Of a stretch of 64,000 nt of DNA, positions 22,870-33,700 are shown piece by piece. A model generated the notes under the pieces. That model saw only the letters and a list, made by a program, of their open reading frames with translations. It did not search any database and was not told where the DNA came from. The stretch's first letter is position 1; each line of letters begins with the position of its first letter. The DNA is from Ambrosia x helenae. Its lineage: Eukaryota > Streptophyta > Magnoliopsida > Asterales > Asteraceae. A program made the position numbers and the translations under genes. The DNA lies in contig CM061233.1 in assembly GCA_030844895.1 (NCBI GenBank), forward strand, positions 53,807,453 to 53,871,452, read 5' to 3'.

Positions 22870-23912
22870 CTACACACAAACAACAAACCAAACAAAGCAA
22901 ATGAGTATGTATCATTCAATTCATCAACAGGTGTGCTTTCTCCACAATATTTCCCAAACTTTTTTCTCACAATGTTTTGCAGATGAATCACCATTATCAT
23001 TCAAAGTTCATGAAAAAAAGCATTTAAATCGTCAAAAGATACGAATTCCATGACCATTTTGGTTAACAATGTACTATCAAAGTTACATTATTTTAACCAT
23101 TTATATGCAAAAGTTCATATCTAATGATGATTCATAGCACATTCATAATATCACACAAACTCAACCCCAAGTTATTCCCACATCCTTTATTTCAATAACA
23201 AGCTATACACTCTTTATTTCAAGCGTGCTACTCAAACCCACATCCTACCTTACACAATCATAAGCAAAAGTGTTCAAAAAAGTACCTTTATGGCTTAATT
23301 AGATGTAATTAAGCTTTAATTTGAATGAGAAACACACCAAAGTGAAAAGCCCCAAATGTGAAATCTAGGGTTCATCACGTTCTTGCTTGATTTATTATAA
23401 CAAGACACGATTCGTGAAAAACAAACACAAAAGTTTTGTTCCTCTCGAAAAACCAAGCAAGATAGACTATAAGATTGTAGGATTTTGTTAACATTTGAGA
23501 AAGATGAAGAATTGGGTGGTTATGGGAGGTTTTTGGAAGAAGGAATGATGAAGAAGCTGGAAGAGATAATGTTGTTGTGTTTTGTGTCTGGAAGCCTAAG
23601 TCAAATGGGTTGAAACATAAGTTGATTAGTTCTTTATGGTAGATCTTATGTTTTAAACCCGGTTCAAGTGAAAGTAAATGGGTGACCCGGATCGAAGCTT
23701 CGCGTTGTATCCTACGGTGCTCTACCGTAGGTTACGGATCAGTTAGTTGGTTTGTGTTGATGCAACCATAGTCTACGATATTCAACCGTAGGCTACGGTT
23801 TAAACGTACGGCTCATCCCCATTAATACCAACCGTAGGTTACGGTTGTGATCCGTAGCTTACGACTGGGTCTGGCTTTATTTAAGAAAAACTTGCAAAAC
23901 CCATTTTTAATA
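22870..23912 (-). other. Non-coding region upstream of the Athila-like 3' ORF
   Basis: No coding potential seen. On the minus strand it reads as a palindrome cluster (23711-23864), then AT-rich sequence with pyrimidine-rich, 5'UTR-like text (about 23330-23600) leading to the ORF below 22870. It ends abruptly at the Helitron terminus (23913). It probably belongs to the internal 3' region of the Athila-like element. Confidence 0.4.
23711..23864. repeat. Cluster of short palindromes with core CCGTAGGNTACGG
   Basis: Four to five copies of a near-palindrome occur in about 150 bp: cctacggtgctctaccgtagg at 23711, accgtaggctacggt near 23789, accgtaggttacggt near 23831, and a decayed ccgtagcttacg at the end. 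Each can fold into a stem of 5-8 bp. Confidence 0.7.
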
Positions 23913-24159
23913 CTAGTGGGGTGCCCACGCGTTGCGGTGGGAAACAACATTTATAACGGTTCCTGTAACACCCCAACCGATGGCGGAAACATCGGGATGT
24001 CACGTATTGATGATTGTTCAGTAGCTCATGGTGAATAATAAATTTCATTAAATAATTTAAATACATTACATACAATTGTTCTAAGAATTTGTACATCAAA
24101 TTGAATTAAACTATGTAAACATCTTCAAGCATCAATTCAAATCTTCAAGCAAGTAGAAC

Positions 24160-24632
24160 CTGAAACATGTTAAGTTGAAAATATTTTGGGTCAACAAAAG
24201 TTGGTGAGAATTACATAGGTTTTGATAATCGAATAAAATTGTTGTGCAATTCATGTGTCATGGCAATCTAGTCCATATGTGAAAACATACTAGAAGTAAA
24301 TCGAGTGCATAATCAACCATTGTGACTGTTGTATTGTGGTACATCCCATACGCTCATGGTTCACTCGTTTATATTGCAGTAACAAACACCCACGCAACCT
24401 TTGTAGGAGGCACGTATCCGGGTGGGATTGTCAGTCCAATAGATCTATCAATGTATACCGTTTGGCTGATGAATGTTTATGCTAGAATTGTGCTTACCCT
24501 AGTCATGTTCAAGACATAATGCAACATAGAAATACACATAGACACATTGATGATTGAATTGCATAAATATTGTTGTAACATGTTTCACCCCAAAAATGGT
24601 GATAAATAGAAAAGGGCCTATGTAAAACTCAC
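24160..24632 (-). other. Intron-like module in solo LTR (473 bp)
   Basis: Minus strand: donor TAAG|GTGAGTTTTACATAGG at 24632, branch-like TTGAC with its A at 24191, acceptor TTTCAG ending at 24160. Length and position match modules in three other LTRs of the window. Confidence 0.5.
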
Positions 24633-24890
24633 CTTAGCAAAATGTTATGTCTCGTGAAAAATAGAATATGTGTTGCCCCAAAGTTGCCAATTACAAGAGC
24701 TTATAATCAAAGCTTCAATTGTAGAAGTAATAGACTATAGAAGAAAGGTATGAGGGAAAGTTTAATCGGATTGAAACAATCGATTTAGAGGTGCAAAGTA
24801 TAATGGGTCATAGGTGGGTTTTTATACTAGTTTTGGATTCAATTAGCCAATAAAATTGGTCAACACCATAAAGTAAGGTTTTATGATGAA

Positions 24891-24976
24891 TTGACTATTT
24901 GACTAAGACTTTGGCTGTTTGACTAAGACTTTGACTGTTTGACTAAGACTTTGACTAGGACTTTGACTATTTGACT
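24891..24976. promoter_or_regulatory. Array of eight W-box (TTGACT) motifs upstream of the LTR TATA box
   Basis: TTGACT at 24891, 24899, 24919, 24931, 24939, 24951, 24963 and 24971, plus a mutated ttggct at 24911. They form a decayed tandem repeat of about 20 bp. W-boxes bind WRKY factors. The array lies about 70 bp upstream, in the LTR's minus orientation, of TATA at about 24820. Confidence 0.6.
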
Positions 24977-25033
24977 CAAGGCTTTATTAAAAAAAAAAAA
25001 ATCTTGTATGTGAAAAAAAAATAATTTAGAATC

Positions 25034-25062
25034 ATATTATTATTATTATTATTATTATTATT
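25034..25062. repeat. (TTA)n microsatellite
   Basis: Simple att/tta repeat of about nine units within the solo LTR. It is followed by an A-run and a (TA)n tract near 25155-25172. Confidence 0.85.
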
Positions 25063-25226
25063 TATATACATTTATGTATGTATATAAGTTGTGAGTTAGG
25101 ATAAATAAAGACTTAGGCACATTTGTATAATATTAATGATAAAGGTGTAATAAAAAAAAATATATATATATATAAGGGCTTTTTATGTATTAAAATTTTG
25201 GGAAAATTTTGCGATGTTACAGTTCC

Positions 25227-25628
25227 GTTAAGCCATAATCAATTAACCAAAATATTGGTTTTAGTGTGTTGCATAATCATTAGCGGAGGTTGAACTGCAT
25301 TAACCACAATCGAAACATTCAAATCCTATGTGCTAGAGGAAGTGCAAGCACATGAATATATACGTAGCAATAACTGGGAGAAACGCTAAGCAAAAAATTA
25401 GGGTGATCATGAGTAACTGGGAAGTTACACACATAACAACAAACCCTAATTGCAAACACATTGATGATTGTACGGAAATATATAATCTAACCTGAAATTG
25501 TGAAACAATGTTAATTCGACGTTTATAAAAGACAGATACGTTGGTTGATTTCAGGTCATTTTCGTTTCAGTTATGACTTAACCCTAACATATTTTTTTTA
25601 ATTCTCAATACTATAAAAATACTATATT
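25227..25628 (-). other. Helitron interior between nested insertions
   Basis: Non-coding. No recognisable gene fragment. The last 70 bp (from about 25555) are the start of the first tandem AT-rich unit, which continues after the small LTR element at 27955. The atatt at 25624-25628 is the left target duplication of that element. Confidence 0.5.
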
Positions 25629-26219
25629 TGAGAATCCGGTAAAGAACCGAACCCATGGATCGATTAAGCGAAAACAACTCGGTTTCAGACGGGAGATTTG
25701 AGACGAGACAGAAGTATACGATAACAAAGTCATCACAGATTCGTATTAATTCAGAAACGGTTACAGACACTGTTATCAGTAGGATAAACATCTATCTCGA
25801 GGCCGGGGGAGGTGGGGCATGACCTCCCCCTTGAGAGCATTCAAAGCACAAACTCAAATCTACTAAAAAGAAAACCAACACATGAGATTGCTATTTATAG
25901 TCCAAAACCATAAGTCACCTTCGCCCATTTAAGGAGGTCGAATGTGGAATTCTTCCACATTCGCACCATCTCAAACGGTCGAACCTAGACTTAGGTTTTG
26001 GTCTATATTCACAAATGCATCAGATCCATAAAATGCCCTTATGGATCGCCACAATCTCATGTAATACAATACAAAGACTCAACCCTAGTCTATTCGACAG
26101 TGACGTCCACAGAAAGTGCATCAACAATCTCCCCCTTGGACGTTGCTGGCGAATCCTAAACACACCTAGCATCTTCAGTCAGTTATTGTTGAAGTATCAG
26201 ACACATTGTTACATCAACA
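25629..26219 (-). repeat. 3' LTR of the small LTR element
   Basis: TGTTGATGTAAC...GATTCTCA on the minus strand. Contains a TATA box (minus TATAAATAG, near 25890), the palindrome CGAATGTGGAA-TTC-TTCCACATTCG (25939-25963), and PPT-like purine tracts inside the LTR. Confidence 0.9.
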
Positions 26220-26230
26220 ATCTCCCCCTT
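26220..26230 (-). other. Polypurine tract of the small LTR element
   Basis: Minus strand AAGGGGGAGAT directly before the 3' LTR start TGTTGATG. Confidence 0.85.
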
Positions 26231-27344
26231 GACTGATGCTTCACCAAGTTTCTCTGAGATCTCGTATGATAAATCAATCATGTTCTTGAGTGACTTCATC
26301 TGTTCGACAGAATACAAGCCGTAGACGAGTGGATCAAGCAATCAGAAGTTTTCCGCGGGAACTACCAATACTTATTGAGGACTTGAAATGCTTCAGAAAC
26401 TGAAGTTTTCGGCGGGGCCAACAATATCTACCAATAGCTCTTGAAATTCTTCAGGACTGTGATCTTGAAACTTTCGTTAAACCTACGTGCCACATGACTC
26501 CTACTAGGATACCTCATTACTTTCAGAACATTGAAATCTCAAACTTGATTTCCTTCTTCATAACAACTCTTTAGAACAAGTTCCTTCAAACACACAGGAA
26601 CTGGGTTGACTGTTCTCATCATGCGGAATAAAATCTGTCTATTTTCTGGCCCATAATAGTCATTTGAATCTGATTATCATACTGTTGATTCACATGACTA
26701 CCCCACAATAAAACGTTTCATCATCATCATTTCTTCAACAATTTGGGTAAACCTCATCACCATTCTCCCAAAAATCTTCAAAAATTACCATACCCCTTAA
26801 AATACCAATTTTTCATTCTCTAAGTCGAAGGTGCGAAGGTGGAAATAACGCTACGTTCGACTGTTTAGTAAGGTCGAATGTACCATGATTAGTTGAAATT
26901 CCACATTCGCCCAGTAGTGAGGTACGAATGTAGAAAATTCTCTCTTTCGCCCAAAAAGTTCTAGATTCGTCCATTTATACTCCACGTTCGTCCATTTAAT
27001 CCTACGTTCGCCCAGTAGAATTCCACATTCGCCCACCCGTTTTTCTGAAAGGTGCGAATGTGCAGAAAAATGTGTTCTTGTTTAATATTTTCTGCAAATC
27101 AGCCCATAAACACTCTAATTCTTCGAATTTGATGATGAAACTTGTACAGAAAGGTGCGGAAATGAAAACCTAACCCTCGAATTCACAAAAACATGGTGAA
27201 ATCACATGATTTTCGGTTCAATTAAGAATCTAGGGTTTCTAGGTTTCAACCTTTCATTCAAAATCTGAATTTTAACGTCTGAAATCATGAAAACGAGCTG
27301 TGATTGATTCAAACGACTGTTAGATCGTTCAAATCGGTACCACA
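26231..27344 (-). other. Internal region of the small LTR element
   Basis: No protein-coding region seen on either strand. From 26824 to about 27063 there is a cluster of short motifs of the type TTCGCCCA, TTCGTCCA, GGTCGAAT and GTGCGAA, about a dozen in 240 bp. The motif family is the same as in the LTR upstream of TATA. Confidence 0.7.
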
Positions 27345-27356
27345 GCTCTGATACCA
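27345..27356 (-). other. Primer binding site of the small LTR element
   Basis: Minus strand TGGTATCAGAGC, two bases inside the 5' LTR. Matches initiator tRNA-Met. Confidence 0.9.
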
Positions 27357-27358
27357 GT

Positions 27359-27949
27359 TGAGAATCTGGTAAAGAACCGAACCCATGGATCGAATAAGCG
27401 AAAACAACTCGGTTTCAGACAGGAGATTTGAGACGAGACAGAAGTATACGATAACAAAGTCATCACAGATTCGTATTAATTCAGAAACGGTTACAGACAC
27501 TGTCATCAGTAGGATAAACATCTATCTCGAGGCCGGGGGAGGTCGGGCATGACCTCCCCCTTGAGAGCATTCAAAGCACAAACTCAAATCTACTAAAAAG
27601 AAAACCAACACATGAGATTGCTATTTATAGTCCAAAACCATAAGTCACCTTCGCCCATTTAAGGAGGTCGAATGTGGAATTCTTCCACATTCGCACCATC
27701 TCAAACGGTCGAACCTAGACTTAGGTTTTGGTCTATATTCACAAATGCATCAGATCCATAAAATGCCCTTATGGATCACCACAATCTCATGTAATACAAT
27801 ACAAAGACTCAATCCTAGTCTATTCGACAGTGACGTCCACAGAAAGTGCATCAACAATCTCCCCCTTGGACGTTGCTGGCGAATCCTAAACACACCTAGC
27901 ATCTTCAGTCAGTTATTGTTGAAGTATCAGACACATTGTTACATCAACA
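27359..27949 (-). repeat. 5' LTR of the small LTR element
   Basis: Partner of 25629-26219. TATA box on minus at 27621-27629. The palindrome 27669-27693 and TTCGCCC, GGTCGAA and ATTCGCACC motifs lie directly upstream of it. A 9-bp stem hairpin (gggggaggt...acctccccc) lies at 27535-27560. Confidence 0.92.
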
Positions 27950-27954
27950 ATATT

Positions 27955-29088
27955 CAAATTAATGAGACTGCAATGCTCGTTTATACGGTGTAATAATACT
28001 AAAAAAATATTAACGAATGAAAAAATTATGGATGTATAAAAATAGTGGGGGTAGTTGGTTAAAATAAGGGTGCGAAAATGGAATTGCTATTTAATTAAAT
28101 TAAATTTGTTCAAACCTTAGGGGACAAATGTGTATTTATTGTATAAAAGACATGTGGTTTGTTGTACTCTAAGCAATTATAATTGTAAAACTTAAATATT
28201 AAGACGTCATTGGGAAATGCATTATAAGATAGTATAGATATAGATTGGTTATTACTTAACCCCAACATATCATTTTTTAAATTAAAAAAAAAACTAATGC
28301 AATACTATACACAAATTAAAAAGAAAAAAAATGTTTGTTTATACAGTGTAATAATATTAAGAAAATATTAACGTGTGAAAAAATTATGGACATTTAAAAA
28401 TCGTGGGTAGTTGGTCAAAATAAGGGTGAAAAGTGTAATTATTATTTAAATAAAAGGAATTGAGTATAGTTGAGGGACAAATACGTAATTATTGTTTAAG
28501 TAGTTAACATGTGCATTGTGTGTTGTACTCTAAGCAATTATACATGTACAACTTGAATTTTAAGACGTCCGGAAATGTATTATAATAAAGTTTAGATGAT
28601 TTCAGTTCATTTTTGTTTTTTTTCTTTTGTTTCGGTTATTGTTTAACCCTAACATATATATTTTTAAAAAATAAAAAACTATAGCAATACTATACTCAAA
28701 TTAAAGAGAATAAAATGCTCTTTTAAACGGTGTAATAATATTATGAAAATATTATTGTCTAAAAAAGTTATGTACATTTAAAGATCGTAGGGGTAGTTTG
28801 TTAAAATAAAGATGCAAAAATGTGTAATTAGTATATAAATAAACAGAAATTGAGTAAAGTGGATGAGGCAAATATGTAAGTATTGTATAAAATTATAGTA
28901 TAGTATGGATAGATAAGGGGGGAAAACTGTAACTAATAAGGGGTATATGTGCAAGTTATGTTTGAAAAGACATAAATGCTCTTAAAAAGTAGTTACTACA
29001 TGCATTATTTGTTGTACTTTAAGCATTTATAATTGTATTACTTAAAACTTAAGAGGTCCTTGTGAAATGCTTTATAAGATAGTATAGA
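27955..29088 (-). repeat. Three tandem AT-rich units at the Helitron 5' end
   Basis: Units end on the plus strand at about 28238, 28596 and 29088, each in a variant of ataagatagtataga, i.e. minus TCTATACT. They share the phrases ggtgtaataat, aaattatgga, gggtagttggt, tgttgtactctaagca and aagacgtc. Unit lengths are about 360, 358 and 492 bp, the first being split by the small LTR element. No coding. Confidence 0.65.
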
Positions 29089-29383
29089 TTATCACTCGCC
29101 CTCTCCACCCCCCTAAAAAACAATAAGGTCATCCTAGACTTCGGTTCAAGTTAAAACAAAACGTACCTGTGCGGTGCAAACTTCCCCACACTTGTGTCAG
29201 ACAACGAACGTACTTCAACAAGCTTTGCAAGTGGTTAAAACAGAAAGAGACAAATACAATAATATGTACAAGAATTTCGGGTTGTCTCCCGGTAGCGCTA
29301 AGTTTATTAGTCTTCAGTCAGACTTGTAGCTAATATGTGCATTCTAAATCATGGGTCAAGGTGCTTAAAGCAATGCTCTCTGA
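29089..29383 (-). other. Athila-like internal sequence between integrase and the Helitron
   Basis: Non-coding on the minus strand downstream of the integrase stop. It contains cgggagacaaccc and acaagtgtggggaag, phrases common after pol in Athila/Tat-type elements. The Helitron inserted here between t29089 and the following sequence. Confidence 0.5.
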
Positions 29384-30762
29384 TTATTTCTTCGGTCCAT
29401 TGATGTCATTTGGCTCAATGCACGGTTTCAACCGATTCCCATTCACCACTTGCCTCAAATGATCATCAAAATCCTTAATTTCTACATCTCCAAAGTTCCC
29501 AAAAGGTGTGACCAAGTAAGGTCCAGTCCATTTGCTCTTTAACTTTCCACGGAACAACTTCAACCTCGAGTTGGACAACCACACTTTGTGACCTACCTCA
29601 ATGTTCTTCAACCTGATCTTTGCATCATACATCTTCTTGACGTTGTCCTTGTACGCTCCTCCACTCTCATAAGACTCATCTCTCAGCTCTTCTAGCTCTC
29701 CAAATGCCAACTTCTGTGCTTTTCCTACAACATCATAATCCATGTTAACATATTTTACAGCCCATAATGCACGATGTCTAAGTTCAACAGGTAAATGGTA
29801 TCCGTTCCCGTAGACCAACCGATAAGGTGTGGTTCCAATAGGTGTTTTGTAAGCAGTGCGATATGCACATAAAGCATCATCCAATATAGTGGAGCAGTCC
29901 TTGCGGTTGGGTCGCACAACTTTCTATAAAATTTATTTGATTTGCCTATTGGACATCTCAACTTGCCCATTCGTTTGTGGGTGATACGGTGTCGCAATGC
30001 GGTGGTCTACACCATAATTTTTAAGATGTTTTCCAAAGTAAAACTTTTTAGAATGAGATCCCCCATCAGTTATGATCACACAAGGGATTCTAAAGCGAGT
30101 AAAGATGTTACTTTGGATAAACTTGCACACCACTTTATGATCACTCGTCTTGGTGGCAATGCCTTCAATCCATTTGGATACATAATCCACTGCCACTAAG
30201 ATGTACAAGTTACCGAATGAATTTGGGAACGGGCCCATAAAGTCGATTCCCCAAACATCAAAGATGTGAACAACTAGAATCAACTACATGGGCATCTAAT
30301 TCCGTTTCAAGATGCTACCCATCTGTTGGCATTTTTGACAATTCCTATCAATTTCAAATGCATATTTAAAAATGGTGGGTTAGTAAAGGTCGCACGCACG
30401 ATAACACTTTGTGGCCCGTCTTTTGACCACTGAAATGACAGCCACAAGCTGATGTGTGCAACATTCCCAGAACACATTAACTTCCTCCTCTGGTACACAC
30501 CTTTAGATGCTCTGGTCTGCTCCAACTTTGAAAAGATATAGGTCATCCCATATGTAGTATTTTTCTTGAGCCAGAAAATGCTGTGTTTTCCTCTTTGACT
30601 AGTGCTCTTGAGTAGAACCTGTAACTACATAATTAGCTAAATCAACAAACCATGCTTTAGTGGAAATAGATAATAATTGCTCTTCTGGAAACGTGTCATT
30701 ATTTTCCATATCTGGTGCTTTTGTTTCATGTACCACACACGACAAATGTAAAACTACTCGAG
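29384..30762 (-). pseudogene. Athila-type gypsy pol fragment: end of RNase H plus integrase
   Basis: Minus strand, read from 30762 down. The RNase H tail and linker (HETKAPDMENNDTFPEEQLL, WFVDLANYVVTG) come first. Then a broken zinc-binding region (30307-30550). The integrase core has WGIDFMGPFP, ITDGGSH and GQVEMSNRQIK (29933-30283), giving the DDE triad. The C-terminal half (29384-29917) shows AYRTAYKTPIGTTPYRLVYG, a LEELRDESYE helix and KWTGPYLVTPFG, ending GPKK. Several shifts are present. RT and most of RNase H are gone: the upstream side joins an RTE LINE and then leader sequence, so there is an internal deletion. Gypsy order (RT before integrase) and the sequence style indicate the Athila/Tat branch. 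Confidence 0.82.
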
Positions 30763-30779
30763 AACCTTTATGATAAAAC

Positions 30780-33683
30780 AACAACAACAACAACAACCAA
30801 GCCCAGTAAAATCCCACAAATAGCAAAGCTATTAGTAGGGTCTAGGGAGGGTGGGATGTAGGCCAGTCTTACCTCTACCCCTAAGGATAGACAGACCGCT
30901 TCCAGGGAGACCCTCTGCTCAAACACACAACGAAAAACATACACACCCAAAAAAAATGAATGCAATGCATCGAAAGAATAGACACTATACCACCATAAAC
31001 AACCTATACACAAACATACAAGAAGACAAACATATAAAATCCACATAACATGAAAACAAAAGTAAGACCCTACAAAATGCCTAAAATGCCTCTTTCCCAT
31101 ATCCTAATAATCCTTAGCCTTTATCCTTTGCCTCCATAAACCCCTATCATGGACCATGTCCTCAGAGAGGTGCAACCCTAGTAAATCTTGTCTAACCCGC
31201 TCATCCCACGTCAATTTTGGTCTGCCTCTACTCCTCTTCCCTTCCACAGTGAGACCTTCTACCACTCTAACCGGCTTAGTCGGCTGTCTCCTCTTCACAT
31301 GCCCAAACCATCTTAATCTCCCCTCTTTTATCTTATCCGAGATACTAGCTACCCCCAATCTATCCCTTAAAACCTCATTTCTTATCCTGTCTAACCGTGT
31401 GTGTCCGCACATCCACCTCAACATCCTCATCTCAGCTACCTCCATCTTCTGTGCTTGCATTTTCTTGATTGCCCAACAGTCAGAGCCATATAACATAGCT
31501 GGTCTAATAGCTACCCTATAAAACTTCCCTTTTAAGTTAGTTGGAAACCTTCTGTCACACAAAACCCAGTAGCTGTTCTCCACTTACACCATCTAACCTG
31601 GATGCGGTGGGCTACGTCACTATCTATCCCTCCATCCTTTTGTACAAATGATCCAAAATACTTAAACTTAGTTACCTGCGGCACCACCTGTCCCTCAATG
31701 GTAAGCCGAGTGTCCTCGTCATTGCCCATGCCACTGAAGTCACAGAACAAGTACTCCGTCTTAGATCGACTAATCCTTAAACCTTTACTTTCTAGCGCTA
31801 AACGCCACTCCTCTAGCCTGGCATTCAAACCTTTTTACTCTCGGAGACTAACACAATATCATCTGCAAAAAGCAAGCACCATGGGACTGTCTCCTGGATC
31901 GACTTTGATAACTCGTCTAGAACAACCGCAAACAGGAAAGGGCTCAACGCAGACCCTTGATGGAGCCCTACTTCTACAGGGAAAGATTCTGTATCTCCTA
32001 CAGGCGACTGAACGCTAGTCTCAGTCCTAACATACATATCTCTAATTAGGTCTATATACTTTCCAGAAACCCCTCTACTCTCTAAACTGTCCCAAATTAG
32101 TGTACGAGGCACACTGTCATATGCCTTTTCAAGATCAATGAACACCATATGTAGATCTCTCTTCTTCTCCCTATATTTTTCCACCAATCTCCTAAGGATA
32201 TGTATTGCTTCTGTGGTAGACCGCCCCGGCATGAAACCAAATTGGTTAAATGTAACTTGAGTTTCTCTCCTAAGTCTAGACTCGATTACCCTTTCCCATA
32301 CTTTCATAGTATATCCTAGCAGTTTAATCCCTCTATAATTCCCACAACATTGGGCGTCTCCTTTTTTCTTATACAAAGGTACTAATACACTAGTCCTCCA
32401 TTGATCTGGCATCCTTCCAGATTTGAAAATAAGATTGAATAACTTTGTTAGAAATTGAACTCCTACTTCTCCCATACACTTCCACGCCTAAATCGGTATG
32501 TTATCCGGCCCAACCGCCTTAGCCCTTCCCATCTTCTTAAGTGCTGCTCTAACCTCTCCCTATGTGATACGCCGACAATAGAAATTATTCCTTTGGAGCC
32601 TTTAAGTAGATGAGTTGTCATTTGCTTGTTGGAAATCCCTCCCGTTGTTGAAGAGATTATGGAAGTACGTTTGCCACTACAACTTAATGTCATGTTCCTT
32701 GACTAAAACTCGTCCACACTCTCCCTTTATAAACTTCACCACCCCTAAGTCCTGCCTCCTACGCTCCCTAGCTTTTGCGATCTTGAACATATCATACTCC
32801 CCCTCTTTTGTTTCCAAGCGTTCGTACATGCTTTTGTAAGCTGCATTCCTCGCTTCCGTCACTGCCTTCTTCGCCTCCCTCTTGGACTGTTTGTATCTCT
32901 CCCTCAAAATTAATCGCTCATCCTCATTTGTGCACCCCAAAAGATCTCTAAAACACCCTTGTTTATCCCTTATTTTAGCGTGAACCTCCTCACTCCACCA
33001 CCATGACTCCTTATACCCACCCACTTTTCCTGTTGTCATCCCTAAAGTCTCCTTCGCCACAATTGTAATGGCATTTGCCAAGTCCTTCCACATTTCGTTT
33101 ACATCCCCTTCCGCTCGAGTTGATGTCATCGAGATGACCTTATCTCTAAATAAATCAATCTTGTCTCCCTTCAAATTTCCCCATCTAACTCTAGGTCGCA
33201 AAACGCTTTCCCCCTTGGTCCGCCTATCTCGCAAGACTAAATCTACCACTAATAAACGGTGTTGGGCCACTGCTGCCTCCCCTGGTATGACCTTGCAGTC
33301 CCTCCACCATCTTCGGTCACTAAGCCTCAAAGATAATCAATCTGTGTGTTACGACCACCACTGCTAAAATAATGAAATGCGACTCACGTTTCTTAAAAAA
33401 TGAGTTTAAAATACCTAGGTTATGTGCCACCGCAAACTCAAGCAGATACCTACCCTAGTCGTTCCTATCACCAAAAGCAAAGCCCCCATGTACCACCGGA
33501 AAACCATCGCTATCCTTTCCAATGTGGCCATTAATATCGCCTCCTATGAAAATTCTTTCCTCCCTAGGTATGGCCCTAATGACTACATCTAGGCAGTCCC
33601 AGAAATCCCGCTTCTCTTGTTCCCCTAGTCCGACTTGTGGGGCATAAGCGCAAATGACTACAAATACTTCCTCTCCTAGTTCT
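30780..33683 (-). mobile_element. RTE-type LINE, 5'-truncated, with 17-bp target duplication
   Basis: A 17-mer (aacctttatgataaaac) occurs at 30763-30779 and again at 33684-33700, bracketing the element. On the minus strand the body starts inside the endonuclease domain and ends in a (GTT)n tail, seen as aacaacaacaac on the plus strand at 30780. RTE-clade LINEs in plants typically end in short simple repeats rather than poly(A). It inserted into the Athila-like RNase H region. Confidence 0.9.
31104..33683 (-). pseudogene. RTE LINE endonuclease-reverse transcriptase, degraded
   Basis: Minus strand. The C-terminal half of the AP-like endonuclease comes first (VVICAYAPQVG, FIGGDINGHIG, about 33680-33400), then a linker with WWWSEEV and a basic helical region (33330-32677). 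RT covers 32475-31825, with YRGIKLLGYTMKVWE, QFGFMPGRSTTEAI, FIDLEKAYDSVPR, LHQGSALSPFLF and the catalytic FADD (31858-31869). The tail (31828-31104) has the FKYFGSFVQKDGG and RMLRWMCGHTRLDRIRNE phrases seen in plant RTE proteins, ending KAKDY. Three or more frameshifts or stops break it. It lacks the N-terminal endonuclease half. Confidence 0.87.
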
Positions 33684-33700
33684 AACCTTTATGATAAAAC

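Larger units (their letters stand above)
23964..25221 (-). mobile_element. Solo LTR of a gypsy (chromovirus-like) element
   Basis: On the plus strand it reads TGTAACACCCC...GATGTTACA, flanked on both sides by gttcc (23959-23963 and 25222-25226), a perfect 5-bp target duplication. Minus orientation is inferred from the TATA box (about 24817-24824 on the minus strand) and from the resemblance of its 3' end to other LTRs here ending GGGGTGTTACA. No internal region remains. It carries a W-box array upstream of the TATA box and the intron-like module described at 24160-24632. Confidence 0.9.
25629..27949 (-). mobile_element. Small non-autonomous LTR retrotransposon (2.3 kb), complete and young
   Basis: Two 591-bp LTRs (25629-26219 and 27359-27949) differ at about seven positions by eye. 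Both outer flanks carry atatt (25624-25628 and 27950-27954). Orientation is minus: a PBS for initiator tRNA-Met lies beside the right LTR and the polypurine tract beside the left LTR. The 1.1 kb interior has no gag or pol and no long ORF, so the element must use proteins made elsewhere. By size it lies between TRIM and LARD classes. It is inserted in the Helitron. Confidence 0.92.
23913..29088 (-). mobile_element. Non-autonomous Helitron, disrupted by two LTR insertions
   Basis: Read on the minus strand, the element begins TCTATACTATCTTATAA (5' end at 29088, preceded by A) and ends ...CCGCAACGCGTGGG + CACCCCACTAG (3' end at 23913, followed by T). It thus has the Helitron signature: insertion between A and T, 5' TC, a GC-rich hairpin about 10 nt before a 3' CTAG. 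No Rep/helicase ORF is seen, so it is non-autonomous. A solo LTR (23964-25221) and a complete small LTR element (25629-27949) are nested inside. Near its 5' end it carries about three tandem diverged units, each with its own TCTA-type start. Confidence 0.62.

Noticed and set aside
31602..32018. Plus-strand ORFs over the RTE LINE (31156-33367)
   Set aside because: Shadows of the minus-strand RT, whose FADD and other motifs are clear.
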